NCBI GenBank assembly: GCA_949128115.1
Contig: OX421962.1
Span: 8,154,262-8,218,261, forward strand
Source: Anaspis maculata
Taxonomy: Eukaryota > Arthropoda > Insecta > Coleoptera > Scraptiidae
Reading direction: 5' to 3'
Length of the DNA stretch: 64,000 bases
Shown here: positions 1 through 11,999 of the stretch, one piece after another
Layout of the letters: each line of letters starts with the position of its first letter
How positions within the stretch are numbered: position 1 is the stretch's first letter
Program-made: the position numbers and the translations under genes
The notes under the pieces: model-generated
Database searches by the model: none
What the model was told of the DNA's origin: nothing
The model's input: only the letters and a program-made list of their open reading frames with translations

Positions 1-439
1 AGTTGATGATGCGTATTGCGTTTCAGTCAATTAACCCGCACAATATCAGCGTAGCCGTTGAAAATATGGCTAAAAGGCACACAACTCTGCACAGAGCAAA
101 ATGGACTCCAATTCGAGTTATTGTAAATTATAAATGTTTATTGCTACTGCTATGTTATTTTGTGTTATACTTGGCTTTGTATTTGTTTTATTGTTATTTA
201 TTATCATTATCAAATACATAAAAACGGAATGACCCTCAACTTTTTCCTAAATTAATCGGCCATGGCAACCGAATGTCATTGTTATTATATCAAGAGAGCA
301 TGGCAACCGAACCGGCAACTAGATTTTTCGCCTCATAAATGGTTTTTCCAATTTTTATAGGTTATTTCGACAAAAATGCTACAAGTGTTTTATATCTTTG
401 TAAAGAGAAGGAAAAGCTGAGTTTTATGGGGTGGAGAAA

Positions 440-782
440 TAATATGGTGTCCATGAGAAAAAATGAAGTTAACTGTCATATCTCAAAAACTAGTAGGCGT
501 AGGAAAAAATTATGACCGTCAGTCGATCAAGGAACTTCAAAAATGTAAGAATACCAAATTTCAAATTGATAGCTGTCATGATTAAGAAGTGATTTGAAAT
601 TTTCGAATTCGGCATTTTTCTGTTTTTGTCGGATATTTCAGAAATGACCAAAGATATCTTAGATATCTTGACATTTTTGAGATAGTCATAAAATTGCGCA
701 ACTTTTTTGTAATTTAACCGACTTTGTATCTCTTACCGTTTCCGAGATACCCATAGTGAGCGTTGAAAAACGGGACACCCTG
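440..782. mobile_element. Solo end of a TA/CAGGGTG foldback element
   Basis: The last ~95 bases (about 686-782) match the right ends of the foldbacks ending at 11431 and 30004. They share the text 'gcgcaacttttt..taatttaaccgac..gtatctct' and end in CACCCTG followed by TA. No matching left arm is present upstream, so this looks like a solo or truncated end. The 440-680 part resembles these arms in style (text such as 'catatctcaaaaac') but I could not align it. The rest of 1-1290 holds no gene I recognise. Confidence 0.55.
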
Positions 783-1289
783 TATAGGCCTCCGAATAGT
801 GTTCCCGAACTTTCCATCATCTTCCAGCAAACTCGACAGTGACCGGCATACGATTTTGACAGATGTGTCTTCATCAAGCGTTGGAGTCTCCATGTATTTC
901 AATGCCATCAAGTTAACTCTAGAAATGTCCAGAGCTCCGCGCATTTGTACACTGCGGCCGTGGAAGAGCCGAGAAATATCGCGTGTTTCCGGATTGCACG
1001 GGTATCGCCGCTCGTAACAATATATTTAAACTGTTGGGCGCAATGAGTGTAAGCAATATTGACAAGCAAAATGGGGTCAGAAAAATAGGGAAAGAACAAA
1101 ACCAATACATTCAAACAGACGATCAACTTTCGACTTTTTCATCTGATCCAGGTATAGCCTAATAAGGGGGAGGGTCAATTTGTCGTTGGCTCACCTGCAT
1201 TTAGGGGCGAAATTTTCAGGTTTTGCCCTAGGTGCAATTTACCGTAGATACGCCACTGGCGATACTGACAACCTTCAAAGCAAATCTTC

Positions 1290-3780
1290 TGTCGTCAAAT
1301 AACTAAAGGATATGATCAACTGTTATCGACAAACTTTCCAAAACTCTGGCAAAACTGTGTCTCTATAAAACCTCAAAGCCTTGAAAAATAGTGAAAGACT
1401 TCATCTTTGCCGACAAAAGTTCCACAATACAGATTCCCTAGGGACACAATCTCAAAAAAATACCTCGAAGTTTGTCCACTGAACCTCGAAGCTCCAAAAA
1501 CGTCGTCAAAAACTGCTTTTTTACTGACAAAGGCTCCAAATAACATCATTTTTAGGAGCGCAAATTTCCCAAAAGGATTTATCACCTGCCTCGTCAAACT
1601 TGTCTCAACTTAGAAGACCTTGACTGGCAAGCAAATGTTGTCAACTGAACCTGGCTGCCTCAAAAACACAGTCAAAGGCAGCATCTTTGTTGCCAAAAGC
1701 TCCAAAGGACCGAATCCCTGGGGATAATTTCCGAAGGGCTATGGAATGCCTGGCTTAACAAAAACAAGAGTGAGCATTGAATGGCAAAAGAGTGATTCTC
1801 TAAAACCTCTAATATAAGGCTTCAAAACAAAGTCGAAGGCTACAGCTTGGCCGACAAAAGCTCCAAAAGAAAGATTCTACAGAGACAGTCTCTGAGGAAC
1901 TAGATGAGTCTTGTCCAGCAAACAAAATATGTCCATCAAATCTGAAAGCCATGAAAATAGTGAAAGATTGATCTTTGCCAACAAAAGCCCCAAAAGACGA
2001 ATTCCCTAGGGACCCAATCTCCAAAAGACCTGGCTTCTGAAACCACTGCCATTGACAAACTTTCAAAACCATAAAAACCTCAGAGCATTGAAAAATTGTA
2101 GAAGGCTGTATCTTTGCCGACAAAAGCTCAAATATACAGATTCACTAGAGACACGATTCTTAAAACTACATTAAGGGGCTTGTCAAGCCTGCCAAAAACA
2201 AGGTACCTAGATGAATGCTTAACTGGCAGGCAAAATTTGTCCACTGAACCTCGAAGCCTCAAAAACCTAGTCAAAGACTGCTTTTTTTGCTGACAAAAAA
2301 ATGACTCCAAATGACAACTTTTTTTGGAACACATGCTCTAAAAGAATAGAGCAACCGTTTCGTCAAACTTGCCTAAAGTACAGACGTTCTTGACTGACAA
2401 ACAAAATTTGTCAACTAAACCTGGCTGGCTTGAAAACACAGTCAAAGACAGTATCTTTGTCGCCAAAAGCTCCAAATGATCGAATCCTTATGAATAATTT
2501 CCAAAAGGCTATGAAATACCTGACTTGTCAAAAACAAGGGTAAGAAATGAATGGCAAGAGAATGATTATATAGAGCCTTTAAGACTTCAAAACAAAGTCA
2601 AAGGCTGCATCTTTGCCGACAAGAGCTCCACAAGACAGAGTCTACAGGGCTACAATCTTCGAAAAACTAGATGAATGCTTGTGCAGCAAACAAAACTTGT
2701 CCATTAAATCTGAAAGCCTTATTGAAGATAGTGGAAGATTGATCTTTGCCGACAAAAGCTCCAAAAGACTGGATCACTAGAGACTTGATCTCCAAAAGGC
2801 AAGTTTGCCGGGCTTGTCAAAGATAATAGATAATAGATAGATAGGTAATAGCGAGGGTAATAGATTCATTTCATACCAACATACAAAATATGTACGTGTT
2901 GTACACGTCAGAAGACTCATGAGAAACCAATTTGAACATGGTAGAAGCTGCTTATTTGCCGACAAAAGCTGGATAAGTTAGAATCCCTAAGGTAACAATC
3001 TGAAAAAGACCAGATTATATGTCTTGTCGAAGTGGCCAAAAACAAGATAAGTACTTTCGTGACTGGCAAACCAAATATTAAACCACAAAATCTTAGAACC
3101 TAGTCAAAGACTGCAGCTTTGCCGACAAAAGCTCCGAAAGACAGAGTCTCTAGAGACACAATCTCCGAAAGACCAAATGAATGTTGATCGGCAAACATAA
3201 TATGTTCATCAAACTTCAAGGCCTTGAAAATAGCGAAAAAAATTCTTTGTCGATAAAACCTCCAAAAGACGAAATCCCTAGAGACTCAATCTCCAAGAAG
3301 CTAGAAAAGTGTTTCGTCGAACACGCCAAAAAAATCTTGGCCAGCAAACCAAAGTGATCTGTTGAACTTCGAAGCCTCAAAACCATAGCCGAAGCTGCTT
3401 CTTTGCCGACGAAAGCTCCAAAAGATAGAATCCCTAGGGTCATAATCTTGAAAAGACGATCAAATGACTTGTCGAACTCGCCAAAAACAAGATTAGTATC
3501 TGCTTGACTGGCAAACCAAAATATAAAATCAGAGTCCTAAACACATAGTCAAAAACTGCATCGTTGCTGACCAAAGCTACGAGTAATTTCTAGGGACACT
3601 CCAAAATCTCCAAACTGAATTTCTTAGCTTGTCAAACTTGCCTTGAAACTAGAAAAATTATCTGGCTAGGAAAAACAAACATAGTCAAACAATGATGTCT
3701 GCTCACCAAAACTCGAAAAGACCGAATCCCTAGGGACACAATCTTCAAAATACATCATTTTCTTGTTTCATTCATTTTAA
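1290..3780. repeat. Degenerate tandem satellite, ~150-bp monomer with ~770-bp higher-order period
   Basis: The phrase 'gccgacaaaagctcc' or a close variant recurs at about 1404, 1533, 1690, 1847, 1977, 2116, 2288, 2461, 2614, 2749, 2957, 3119, 3250, 3405 and 3567, mostly 130-175 bases apart. Each unit also has a 'gaatccctagggacacaatctcc' type segment and a 'tgaacctcgaagcctcaaaaac' type segment. Blocks at 1471-1900 and about 2235-2670 align in order with an offset near 770, which is five monomers. Short open frames inside are by-products of the repeat. Confidence 0.8.
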
Positions 3781-5640
3781 AAGACGACAGAGTTTGTGCC
3801 GACAAGATATCTGCCACATAACCTCTGAAAGATAGAATAATGGTCGACTAGCTCGCCCCAAATACTAACTGGTGACGACAATAGCTCCAGAAATATTTAT
3901 TCCTTGACGACAAACTCCAAAAGCATAATTGCCGGACAATAAATCCGCGCTGGCCACAAAAATCTTATAAAATCCGAATCACTGTCAAGTCGAATCTTCA
4001 CCGATCAAAGTCGAGGGAAAGAAAAAATCCAACACCTCCAAAATCCGAAACGCTACTACTTATCGACAGATTAAAAAAAACTGGAACGCTGGCAACAAAA
4101 CCGTCTGAAGAACGAATTGTCGGCGATACACTCTTCGAAACCCAGAATTTTTGCTGTCAGAATCTTCTAATTAAGAAGTTACTCCCACAAAATATCTGCC
4201 ATAAAACCTTTTTGAAAAAATCTGTTCCCGAATACCTACTGATCGCTTGCGCCAAAATCTCCTGAAAAATACAATCCCTGTGGACAAATTCCTGAAGATT
4301 AGGTCCCAGGTGACATAATCTCTCCTCCAAAACTTTCAGGAAATGAAATCATTTTTGACAAATTCGCCTCTAAATACCGATGACTGACGACAGAATCTTT
4401 AAAAAACGTGCAATTCCCGCGACAAACTCCGAGAGCTAAATGAAGTCCCAGGCAACAAAATCCCTGCCTTGAACCCAGAATTTTTCGCCGACAGAATTTT
4501 CAAATATTGAAGTTTCTCCCAAAGAATCTCCTGTCGCCGTAAATTGATCGCCTGCTTCAAAATTTCAAAAAAATACAATCTTTGGAGACAAACTCCTGGA
4601 GACAAGGTCCCAGGCGTAAAATCTTTGCTCCAAATATTCCAGAAGCTGGAACCATTTTCGACAAATTCGCCTCCAAATACCGATGACTGGCGACAATATC
4701 TCCAGAAAAACGTCCAATATCCCTACGACAAACTATGAGAGTCAAACGAATTTTCAGGCAATAAAACCTCCGCTTAAAGCCCAGAATTTTTGCCGGCAGA
4801 ATCTTCAAATGGTTCCAGGTGACAAAATATTTGCTACAAAATGTTCAAAAGGTAGAATCATTGTCAGAAAAAACTCGCTTCCAAATACTGATTGCTGGCG
4901 ACAAAATTTTCAAGAAAGTACAATCTCTCGCGACAAACCCGGCAAGCCGGAATCCCAGTCCTAATAACTTTTCCACAAAATCACTGAGAGGTAAAGTTGT
5001 TGCCGACAAACCGTTAAAATACTGATGGCTACAAAATCACCAAGAGACCGAGCAAGAGACAAAATCCCAGGCGACCAACTCTTCAAAATTCAGAATACCG
5101 GTCGACAAAATTTCCGCTGAAAAGGTCGAACAAAGGCAAAACTGTTGCCGACAAACCGAGCGACAAACCTTCCAAATCCTGATCTCGCTGGCGACCAATT
5201 ATTTTAAGGTTTCAATCATCGGCTGTAAACCTTTCACAATGCAGAGTTTTTTTTTGAAAAATCTTCAAAAGAGTACAGAATTTCAGCCAACAAAATGTCT
5301 GCCACAAAACTTCTGAAAGATAGACTGATATGATCGACAAAAACAGTCGACAAACTTGCCTCCGAATACTGTCTACTGGCAACAAAAGCCCAAGAAATGT
5401 ACAGTCCCAGGCGACAAACTCCGAAAGCCAAGTTATTGGGTAACAAAACCACGCTGGCCAGAGACTCTTCTAAAATCCGAATCATTGCCAATTTGTGCAG
5501 AATTTTTACTTTCACAATGTAAACTCCACTTCACTCCACTTGCCACTCTATCGAAACAGAATCTGACTGGACTCTCCATCTAAAGGGCAACCGAATTCCT
5601 GGCGACAACTCCAATATGTACCGATCTGGTCGACAAATAA
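3781..5640. repeat. Continuation of the degenerate satellite, partly with ~304-bp period
   Basis: The array continues in more diverged form, with recurrent 'cgacaaactcc', 'gtcccaggcgacaaaatc' and 'ccagaatttttgccg'. Two successive blocks (about 4246-4545 and 4550-4850) align at an offset near 304: 'aaataccgatgactg' occurs at 4372 and about 4675, and 'gatcgcytgc' also repeats. The edges are diffuse. I see no coding exon with splice signals here. Confidence 0.65.
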
Positions 5641-5649
5641 TATTATTCA

Positions 5650-7250
5650 AGAAACAGAATGTTCCTATTTACGTTAATTAGATGAATTGTATGTTTACTT
5701 TGATCCTGGCTTCAAAAGATAGAACACCTGACGACAAAAGTCGAATAGAAGACAACCAAACTGTCACCGATAAAACTGGAGTGAATATCTCAAGATTTCA
5801 TGGTACAATGGGCCCAAAAGCGTGCCAATTTAATCGTCTTGTCGGCAAGTGCGGAAACTTTACGGGTACAAGAATACACGTTCCAGCGAGTGATGTACAC
5901 TGTTTCTCCCTAGAACCCCAAAAATTTCAGTCTTAAAAAAAAATTGAACAAAAGTTTCTAAAAAATGAACAAATAAATCGGAGAAAAAACATTGATCACA
6001 CCATAGTATGACTACAAAAGAACACATTTCCCGTAAGCCCCAAAATATATTAAAATTTTAAGAAAAACGAATCAAAATTTTTTGAAATTGTTGAAAGTGT
6101 TGAGTACTAAAATGTCTCTTTTCCAAGATTTTCTAGTACAAGGTGTTTTTAAATAGAGAGAATAATTCAAATCAATGAGATTTCATCACTAGATTTAAAG
6201 TTTTGATACTTGAATCTGAACTAAGTAAAATAACAAATATGAATTAGGTACGTAACTTCAGTTGAGGTGGGAAGTGTGGGATTTATGAAAATAATTCAAT
6301 TTTGCACGTTGTTTTTGAAATATTGAGAATTCGAACAAACGAGAAAAGTCAAACAGTTCAACAGTTTTTCCCTTCGAGAATGAGACTTGATCCGGAATTC
6401 CGTGTTCCGTGAATGATTTGGGGCTTGAAATGATTGTGAAAGGTATTATTCACGATTGAATGCTTGGAGAAGAGCGTACGCATGAGAAAACATAGGTGTG
6501 GTGAATAAATAGTAGCAGGAGAGTCTGAAAATGTCAGTTTGGCAGGTAACAAATTTCATAGAAGTCTGGATAATCAGGTAGCCTCTTGTAGTGTGATATT
6601 GGGTACTTTCGAAGAGTCAAGAACATGTAAAAAACGTCACTTTCATAGGTGGTCGTGGGAAAATACTATTATATACCTACCTACTTACATTGATGCAATT
6701 GATTAGTAGGTATAGTTTCTTGTCTTATGAAGCGACAAACATTGTAGACAAGTCGAAATGTTCCTGAACACTCTGTAGGCGTAGTAGGTACCTACTTAAT
6801 AATAGGTACAAATCAATGGTAATGCGTGAATAACAATCCCGAAAGAAAACAAATAAAACGCAGCCGATACGCGGAAAAAAACATGGATAAGAATGCAACA
6901 TTGTCGTTGTAAAAATCCAGAGCGCGTAAAAAAAAAGAGCAAACCCCATATGCAATAAGTAGGTACTAAACACAAACTCGTCATTGTTTTCATAGTTCTT
7001 AGCATGAAATTCATTGAGAAAGATACAAATTCCACGATTCACTAATCTAAGCCACAGGAAGTGCATGATGATTAACAACACACATAATTGTTATTTTGAA
7101 GATGAACGTAATAATTATTTTGAAGAAGCGCAACAATTCGTGAAATTACTCAATCATCATGGTACAGAATCATCGATTATGGAACGCACGTCGTGCTTTA
7201 CAAGATTACAAGTTTTGAATATGCCTACGATGTTCAAGTTTCGATTTGGT
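5650..7250. other. AT-rich stretch with no recognised gene
   Basis: The open frames here (for example 5682-5936 + and 6725-7081 -) are short, lack recognisable domains, and have no splice-site or promoter context I can support. TAGGTA-type tracts occur near 6675-6800. I found no inverted repeat with clear ends. Confidence 0.5.
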
Positions 7251-7278
7251 AACAAAACAACGCGTCGGAATTCAAAAA

Positions 7279-7284
7279 TTTATT
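7279..7284 (-). promoter_or_regulatory. AATAAA polyadenylation signal of the Kazal gene
   Basis: The minus strand reads AATAAA here, about 150 bases downstream of the TAA stop at 7434-7436. That is a reasonable 3'-UTR length for a small secreted insect protein. It is the first canonical hexamer I see after the stop. Confidence 0.6.
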
Positions 7285-7433
7285 GTCGGGTATGCAACCA
7301 GATATACACTCCGGCAATACAAATTGTCTAAGCCGAAGGGACGAAGCTGGGGAATGTGTCTAGTTTTTCTGCTTTTTTGCAAGCTTGGGAATTTCTTGAA
7401 TTGTTGCAACGAAGTGAATTTGGACTTTGTTGA

Positions 7434-8985
7434 TTACTGCAAGCGGACGCCGCCGCCTCCCGGACATTCGCCTTCGCTTTGGATGGTCCAGCCTGCAACA
7501 AAATTGAGATTTTAATCTAGATTTCAACACATAACTTAATTTCAGTCATTCGTTGGCAACAAATTTTTTGCAGACTTTTTTCTTAATAAAAATTTTATCG
7601 CAATTTAGTTATGTACACACACAATTGAAGCGACAAGACCTTGTATAGCTTCAATTATCATGATCTCTCGCTACCTACCTCTCTAACAATAGCGACAGGA
7701 AGCCGCTAACTAAATGATTATCACCGAGGATAATTAGATAGGCATCAGTATTTATTTTGTTGACAGTTTCGGGAACTGATTTGAATAGATTCTAGCTCGG
7801 ATTTAGGTTCCATGAAACAATTATTTTGTAAATAATAATGAAAAAAAGGAAATTACTGTTTCCAGTTTCGCAGTTGTAGTTGGAAAGGACGCATTCGGAG
7901 CCGAAGGATTTGTTGTCCTTCCCGCTGCCATCGCCTCCGCAGACCGGCTTGTAGGTATCACCGCAGTCCTTCAGGCATGGTTTCTTCTTCAGCGAAGCTT
8001 TGGTGGAGCCTTTGGCGGGGTTGGCGTAGGTGCTTGCCACGAATGCCACTGCCGGAAAATAGTTTCAACATAAATATATTTTTTTGGATATGTATTTATG
8101 ATGGGTATTTGAATATATATGTATTTTAAAATGGGCTTGAGAAGCGTTTTCAATATTACCGAGGGCAACGACTGGTGTAAACATGTACATAAATCCCAAT
8201 TTAGCTAGCAATCTTTCAATTTACAGCGTTCTGCAAAACGCAAACGCAGAAATAAATTGTCTGATAAGGATCCACGTAGCTGTCTGCTTAATTTGATTTG
8301 CAAGCGTGTGGTTGATTGACACAATTTCATGTCTTACACTGTTGCCAATTCCAGGTAATTGATCTTGAGGCTATGTTTGCCATTTATCTGAAGAACAACG
8401 TATTTTGTTCTGCTTGTAGACAAAATTCTGTAATTTCCAGGCCCAGCAGTATTTCTATCCTGGGTCAACTCCGAGGTTAACTTTATCCTGATGTTAGCTA
8501 ACGGTAAAATGTCATAGCAACGATTGTTTGAACAATGGTATCTCTGGCATTCAAGCTTCTGATTAACGTTGAAGTTGACCAGAGATGGAAGTTCTGACCC
8601 TTTTGATTCACGTTCTTCAAATAAAAGCAAAAAATAGCCTGAAGATTCAAAAAAAATATATACCTGAAGTTGTCAGGACTAGACTTAGCTACTTATATAA
8701 GCAAAGCAAGCACTGAGGCAAATATTAAGAAGAATTATAAAGAGTGATCGAATAAATTTCTCCTCAAAGTTGGCCTCGGTCTCCTTGGTAGCCACCGAGG
8801 TAGCCACGTTTTTCCGCCAGATTTTCAGGAATCATAGGCGACTTGAGGAGAAATTTATTTGATCACACCTCACCTATTGAAAGTTAGTTTGAAAAGTAAG
8901 AAAATTTTTGAAGAAGAATTGAAAATTATTTTTTGCAGTGCGAAAACTCACCCAGAACAACACAACAAACAATCGTCACCTTCAT
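7434..8985 (-). CDS. Secreted Kazal-type serine protease inhibitor, three exons
   Basis: Exons on the minus strand are 8985-8952, 8048-7857 and 7492-7434. Introns obey GT-AG (donors GTGAG and GTAATT; acceptors ccggcag and tgttgcag) and the phases fit (1, then 1). The joined product is 94 residues. It has a hydrophobic signal peptide (residues 1 to about 20, starting MKVTIVCCVVLVAFVA), a basic linker (KGSTKASLKKK), then one Kazal domain with six cysteines: CLKDC, PVCGGDG, SFGSEC, NYNC and GEC. Spacing between Cys2 and Cys3 is seven residues (GDTYKPV), as is usual for the family. Kazal domains bind proteases through the loop around Cys2, so this protein is probably exported to haemolymph, saliva or gut. 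The final six codons are glycine-rich. A TATA box precedes exon 1 and AATAAA follows the stop. Target protease is unknown. Confidence 0.9.
8334..8638 (-). CDS. Candidate alternative terminal exon sharing the Kazal signal-peptide exon
   Basis: Inside the first Kazal intron, the minus strand has an acceptor (tttttgaatcttcag, AG at 8640-8639) followed directly by 100 open codons and TAA. The reading phase fits exon 1 (8985-8952). The join would give a 112-residue protein whose start, MKVTIVCCVVLGYFLLLF, is a stronger signal peptide than in the Kazal form. The mature part has three cysteines (LECQRYHC, NNRC) and no domain I recognise. It cannot be a cassette exon of the Kazal form: the donor-like GTAAGA just at its end leaves the wrong phase for 8048. 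I see no AATAAA close downstream. It could be chance or a decayed insert; RNA evidence would settle it. Confidence 0.35.
8744..8866. mobile_element. Short palindromic MITE in Kazal intron 1
   Basis: The ends are inverted over ~24 bases: GTGATCGAATAAATTTCTCC at the left and its complement at the right, with one mismatch. The middle contains a second small hairpin (ggtagccaccgaggtagcc). At 123 bases it is a typical non-autonomous foldback. It lies between exon 1 and the candidate alternative exon. Confidence 0.75.
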
Positions 8986-9026
8986 GATTCAGACTTGATT
9001 ATTGCAGACTGCGCGTCTGGGATAAT

Positions 9027-9035
9027 CCTTTTATA
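9027..9035 (-). promoter_or_regulatory. TATA box of the Kazal gene
   Basis: The minus strand reads TATAAAAGG, 42 bases upstream of the ATG at 8985. An initiator-like gCAGTctg lies about 25 bases downstream (around 9005-9014). This gives a very short 5'-UTR of roughly 20-30 bases. The arrangement supports a focused, tissue-regulated promoter. Confidence 0.7.
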
Positions 9036-9430
9036 TGCTTCATACCCCCCACTAAAAATTTGCATAAAGGATAAACAGAGATGGGTACAACTACTAGTTG
9101 AGTGCTATTTTTTTTGCTATTAATATTATCTGTTACCTACTTACTTGGAACTGATATATGCCATGTAATAAAACGCTAAACTCTTCAAACTTGGAGGATT
9201 CTCTCATGCTTCCAGTTTTAATTGGGAACCAACCTCCAGTTTTAACATAATAATATGGTAACATTGAAACCGTAATTCAACTGCAATTATAATCAAGCAG
9301 TGGCGCAGCCAGGATTCAGCCATGGGGGGGGCTAACGAACGCGAGGGAAGCGAACTGCGCCAAAGGCGAACCCCCTCCCCTCCCGGAAAAAGGAGCTTGG
9401 TCATTGTATTTTCGAGTATAATATTATTGT

Positions 9431-9637
9431 GGTACCAATGCGTGCTTTCCACCTAGCCCCAAGTTCGGTACACCTGCCATTTACGCATGTGCGGGTGCCA
9501 AACGGTGCTTTCCATCTACGTGTTCCTACTCGGTTCTGCGCCGTTCATTGGATCACCTAAAATTTTGTGCCACACCATGGAACATGTGCCGTCTGGTGGT
9601 ATTTGTACCGTCTAGGTGGAAAGCACCCAATGGGACC
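9431..9637. mobile_element. Small foldback with GTGCTTTCCACCTAG arms
   Basis: GTGCTTTCCACCTAG (9442-9456) and its exact complement (9612-9626) flank a ~155-base spacer. Similarity extends outward through 'ggtaccaatg' and 'cccattgggacc'. I cannot fix the target duplication. Confidence 0.6.
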
Positions 9638-9958
9638 TACCTTAAATTGAAGTAGGTATCAAATTCAGTAGTCCCCGGGTTTGCGGGAAAAATGACAGTA
9701 ATAAATGGTAGTAATGACACTTGCAAACTGACAGCTGCGCTGCGCGCACGTAAAAACGTCATACACGATCGTTCGGCACATACAAACGATACGGCCGAAC
9801 GCAGCTGTTCGCGAAATACGGTTTTTCGTGCTCTTGTTAGATCTATCGATAGTGGCAGTCTGAACGATAATCGTTCGCTAACGAGTCGTTAGTGAACGAG
9901 AAGTTACAAAATAAGCCTGATAGGTAGGTGAGTATACTTGCTTAAGGACAGAGTTATA

Positions 9959-11431
9959 CAGGGTGGTGAAAATTTCGATGCTCACCATTGGTATCTTGGA
10001 AACGGTAAGAGATACGAGGTCGGTTAAATTAGAAAAAAGTTGCGCATTTTTGTGGCGATTAAGAATCTGAAAAGAAACTTTAAATATTTTGATTGGTTTA
10101 CGATTTATCACGAAAAAAGTGAAAATTTTGATTTCAGAAATTATTTTTTATCTTTCCAACCATTCAAGCTATTTCAATCAAACTTGGTAGTTTTATGTTT
10201 TTGATCACTCCGAGTCGATCAACGTTGGCAGAAATTTTCCAGGCCTTCTAGATGTCAAATTATGATAGTCAACTTTTGTTTTTCTTATGGCCGCCATATT
10301 GGATTTTTGCACTAATGAATAGAGAAAAAAATTAGCTTTCCGAACTAGTAACCAACATGTTCTTTTAATGACATTTTTAGCGTCAAATTTTGAAATTTTC
10401 GTAAATTATTGACAAAATCGGGAATGCTTTGAAAAACAATTGAAATATTATCAATAGCAACAACAGAAAAAAGACAGATTGTGTTCAATTGACGTATCTA
10501 AGGGCCCGATACCAAGTTGCAGGCGCGAAGTTTGTGACGGCGTAACTCGCCAAATACAGCGCGGTCTGATTGGTTGGTATCCGCCGTTGCTATGGTAACG
10601 GCACTTACGGCGGTCTCAGCCCCAACTTGGTATCGAGCCGTAACTTCTTAATCGTGTTTTGTGCTTGTTTGTACCGAGAGCTCATAAATTAAATGAGTCA
10701 AGGGTGCCTGTGAATTCAAAAACGTCTGTCGAAACTAGGGTAATCCTTACTCCTTTTCTAATAAATTTGTCAAACTTTAACAAGAACGATATGCTAGTTC
10801 CGACAGACGTTTTTGAACTCACAGACACCCTTGACCCATTCAATTTATGAACTACCGGTACAAACAAGCACAAAACACGATTAAGAAGTTAGATACGTCA
10901 ATTGCACACCATCTGTCACTATTTTGTTGTTGCTATTGATAATATTTCAATTGTTTTTCAAAGCATTCCCGATTTTGTCAATAATTCACGAGAATATCTA
11001 AATTTGACGCTTAAAATGTCATAAAAATAACATGTTGGTTACTAATTCGGAAAGCTAATTTTTTTCTCTATCTATTTGTGCAAAAATCCAATATGGCGGC
11101 CATAAGAAAAACAAAAGTTGACTATCATAATTTGACATCTAGAAGGCCTGGAAAATTTCTGCCAACGTTGATCGACTCGGAGTGATCAAAAACATTAAAC
11201 TACCAAGTTTGATTGAAATAGCTTGAATGGTTGGAAAGATAAAAAATAATTTCTGAAATCAAAATTTCCAGTTTTTTCGTGATAAATCGTAAACCAATCA
11301 AAATATTCAAAGTTTCTTTTCAGATTCTCAATCGCCACAAAAATGCGCAACTTTTTTCCAATTTAACCGACCTCGTATCTCTTACCGTTTCCAAGATACC
11401 AATGGTGAGCATCGAAATTTTCACCACCCTG
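9959..11431. mobile_element. 1.47-kb long-hairpin element, CAGGGTGG termini, TA flanks
   Basis: The two halves are near-perfect reverse complements from CAGGGTGGTGAAAATTTCG at the left end to its complement at the right. The turn is near 10765, and TA sits at both flanks (9957-9958, 11432-11433). Termini and TA flanks are Tc1/mariner-like. No open transposase remains; 60-120 residue frames in each arm are mirror images. The arms include 'atggccgccatattgg'. The left arm carries an extra 140-base MITE absent from the right arm. Confidence 0.9.
10501..10640. mobile_element. 140-bp MITE with TA target duplication, inserted in the hairpin's left arm
   Basis: The inverted ends share CGATACCAAGTTG (left gggcccgataccaagttg, right caacttggtatcgagccg). 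TA lies at 10499-10500 and 10641-10642. The opposite arm near 10885-10900 keeps the uninterrupted site 'gaagttagatacgtc' with a single TA, so the insertion is exactly defined. The interior has 'ggcacttacggcgg', GC-richer than its surroundings. Confidence 0.9.
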
Positions 11432-11999
11432 TATATCCGTAAAATAAGCGTTGTGGAATCAATAATCTCTGTGGGTTCATTCCTTGACAGAATCTTACCA
11501 TTTAGGTCTCTCTCGAAAGCTACAAGGATGCAGTTTGGTTTGAGTCCATTGGCATTTCCAAAATCAAAAAATATCTTTTTTAATTTTTGGATGAATAATT
11601 GATTCTTGGATTTTCGAAATGCCAATGGGCTCAAATCAAAGTGCATCTTTGTAGCTTTCGGAAGAAACCTAAATGGTGAGATTCTGTCAAGAAATAAACC
11701 CACAGGGATTGTTTCCGCAACGATTATCTTATCTTACCAATTCAACTCCGTCCTTAAACCGGAAGAGTTTCTCTCTCCGCACCAATTGAAAAAAAAACAC
11801 GCAATCCAATCGCAGTGCAACTCTTACACAGAAAGACTAATGATCTATTTTCTAAATGATAAAGAAGGATAAGAAGTACCTAACAGTCAAACACATTAAT
11901 TTTTTTATTTTGTTAAAAAATTTTCATTTCGGTGAAAAAGTGAGACTGTCTGGGAGGGGCTATAGCCCCCTAACCCCCCCCTTGGCTGCGCCACTGTAA

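Larger units (their letters stand above)
9942..11757. mobile_element. TTAAGGACGGAG foldback family, copy 1 (interrupted)
   Basis: The ends read TTAAGGACAGAGTT and aactccgtccTTAA. The inner parts match the intact 286-287-base copies at 28350-28635 and 39182-39468: the 'aaaataagcgttg..gaatcaat', 'gaaagctacaaggatg' and 'ggtttgagtccattgg' segments and their inverted counterparts. The hairpin at 9959-11431 is inserted near its left end. The TTAA at both ends recalls piggyBac target sites, but whether TTAA is duplicated target or terminus is unresolved. Confidence 0.75.
9298..11996. mobile_element. CAGTGGCGCAGCC-ended element (outer level of a four-level nest)
   Basis: The left end reads CAGTGGCGCAGCCAGG and the right end is its inverted match (cttggctgcgccactg). 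Flanks are TAATCAAG at 9290-9297 and TAAATCAAG at 11997-12005, a near-identical duplication with one extra A. A sister element with the same end sequence at 40469-46035 has a perfect 8-bp duplication, supporting a hAT-like origin. No transposase is present. Most of its length is later insertions. Confidence 0.65.

Noticed and set aside
6675..6800. TAGGTAGG tracts as telomeric repeat
   Set aside because: Insect telomere repeat is usually TTAGG; these are short TAGGTACC-type tetramer tracts scattered through the window.
6725..7081. 118-codon minus-strand frame
   Set aside because: AT-driven hydrophobic residues, overlapping alternative frames, no promoter or splice sites.
9027..9123. Plus-strand frame at 8938-9123 as a gene
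   Set aside because: It is the antisense of exon 1 and the promoter of the Kazal gene.
10659..10873. Two 63-residue near-identical frames on opposite strands
   Set aside because: They are mirror products of the hairpin centre, not separate genes.
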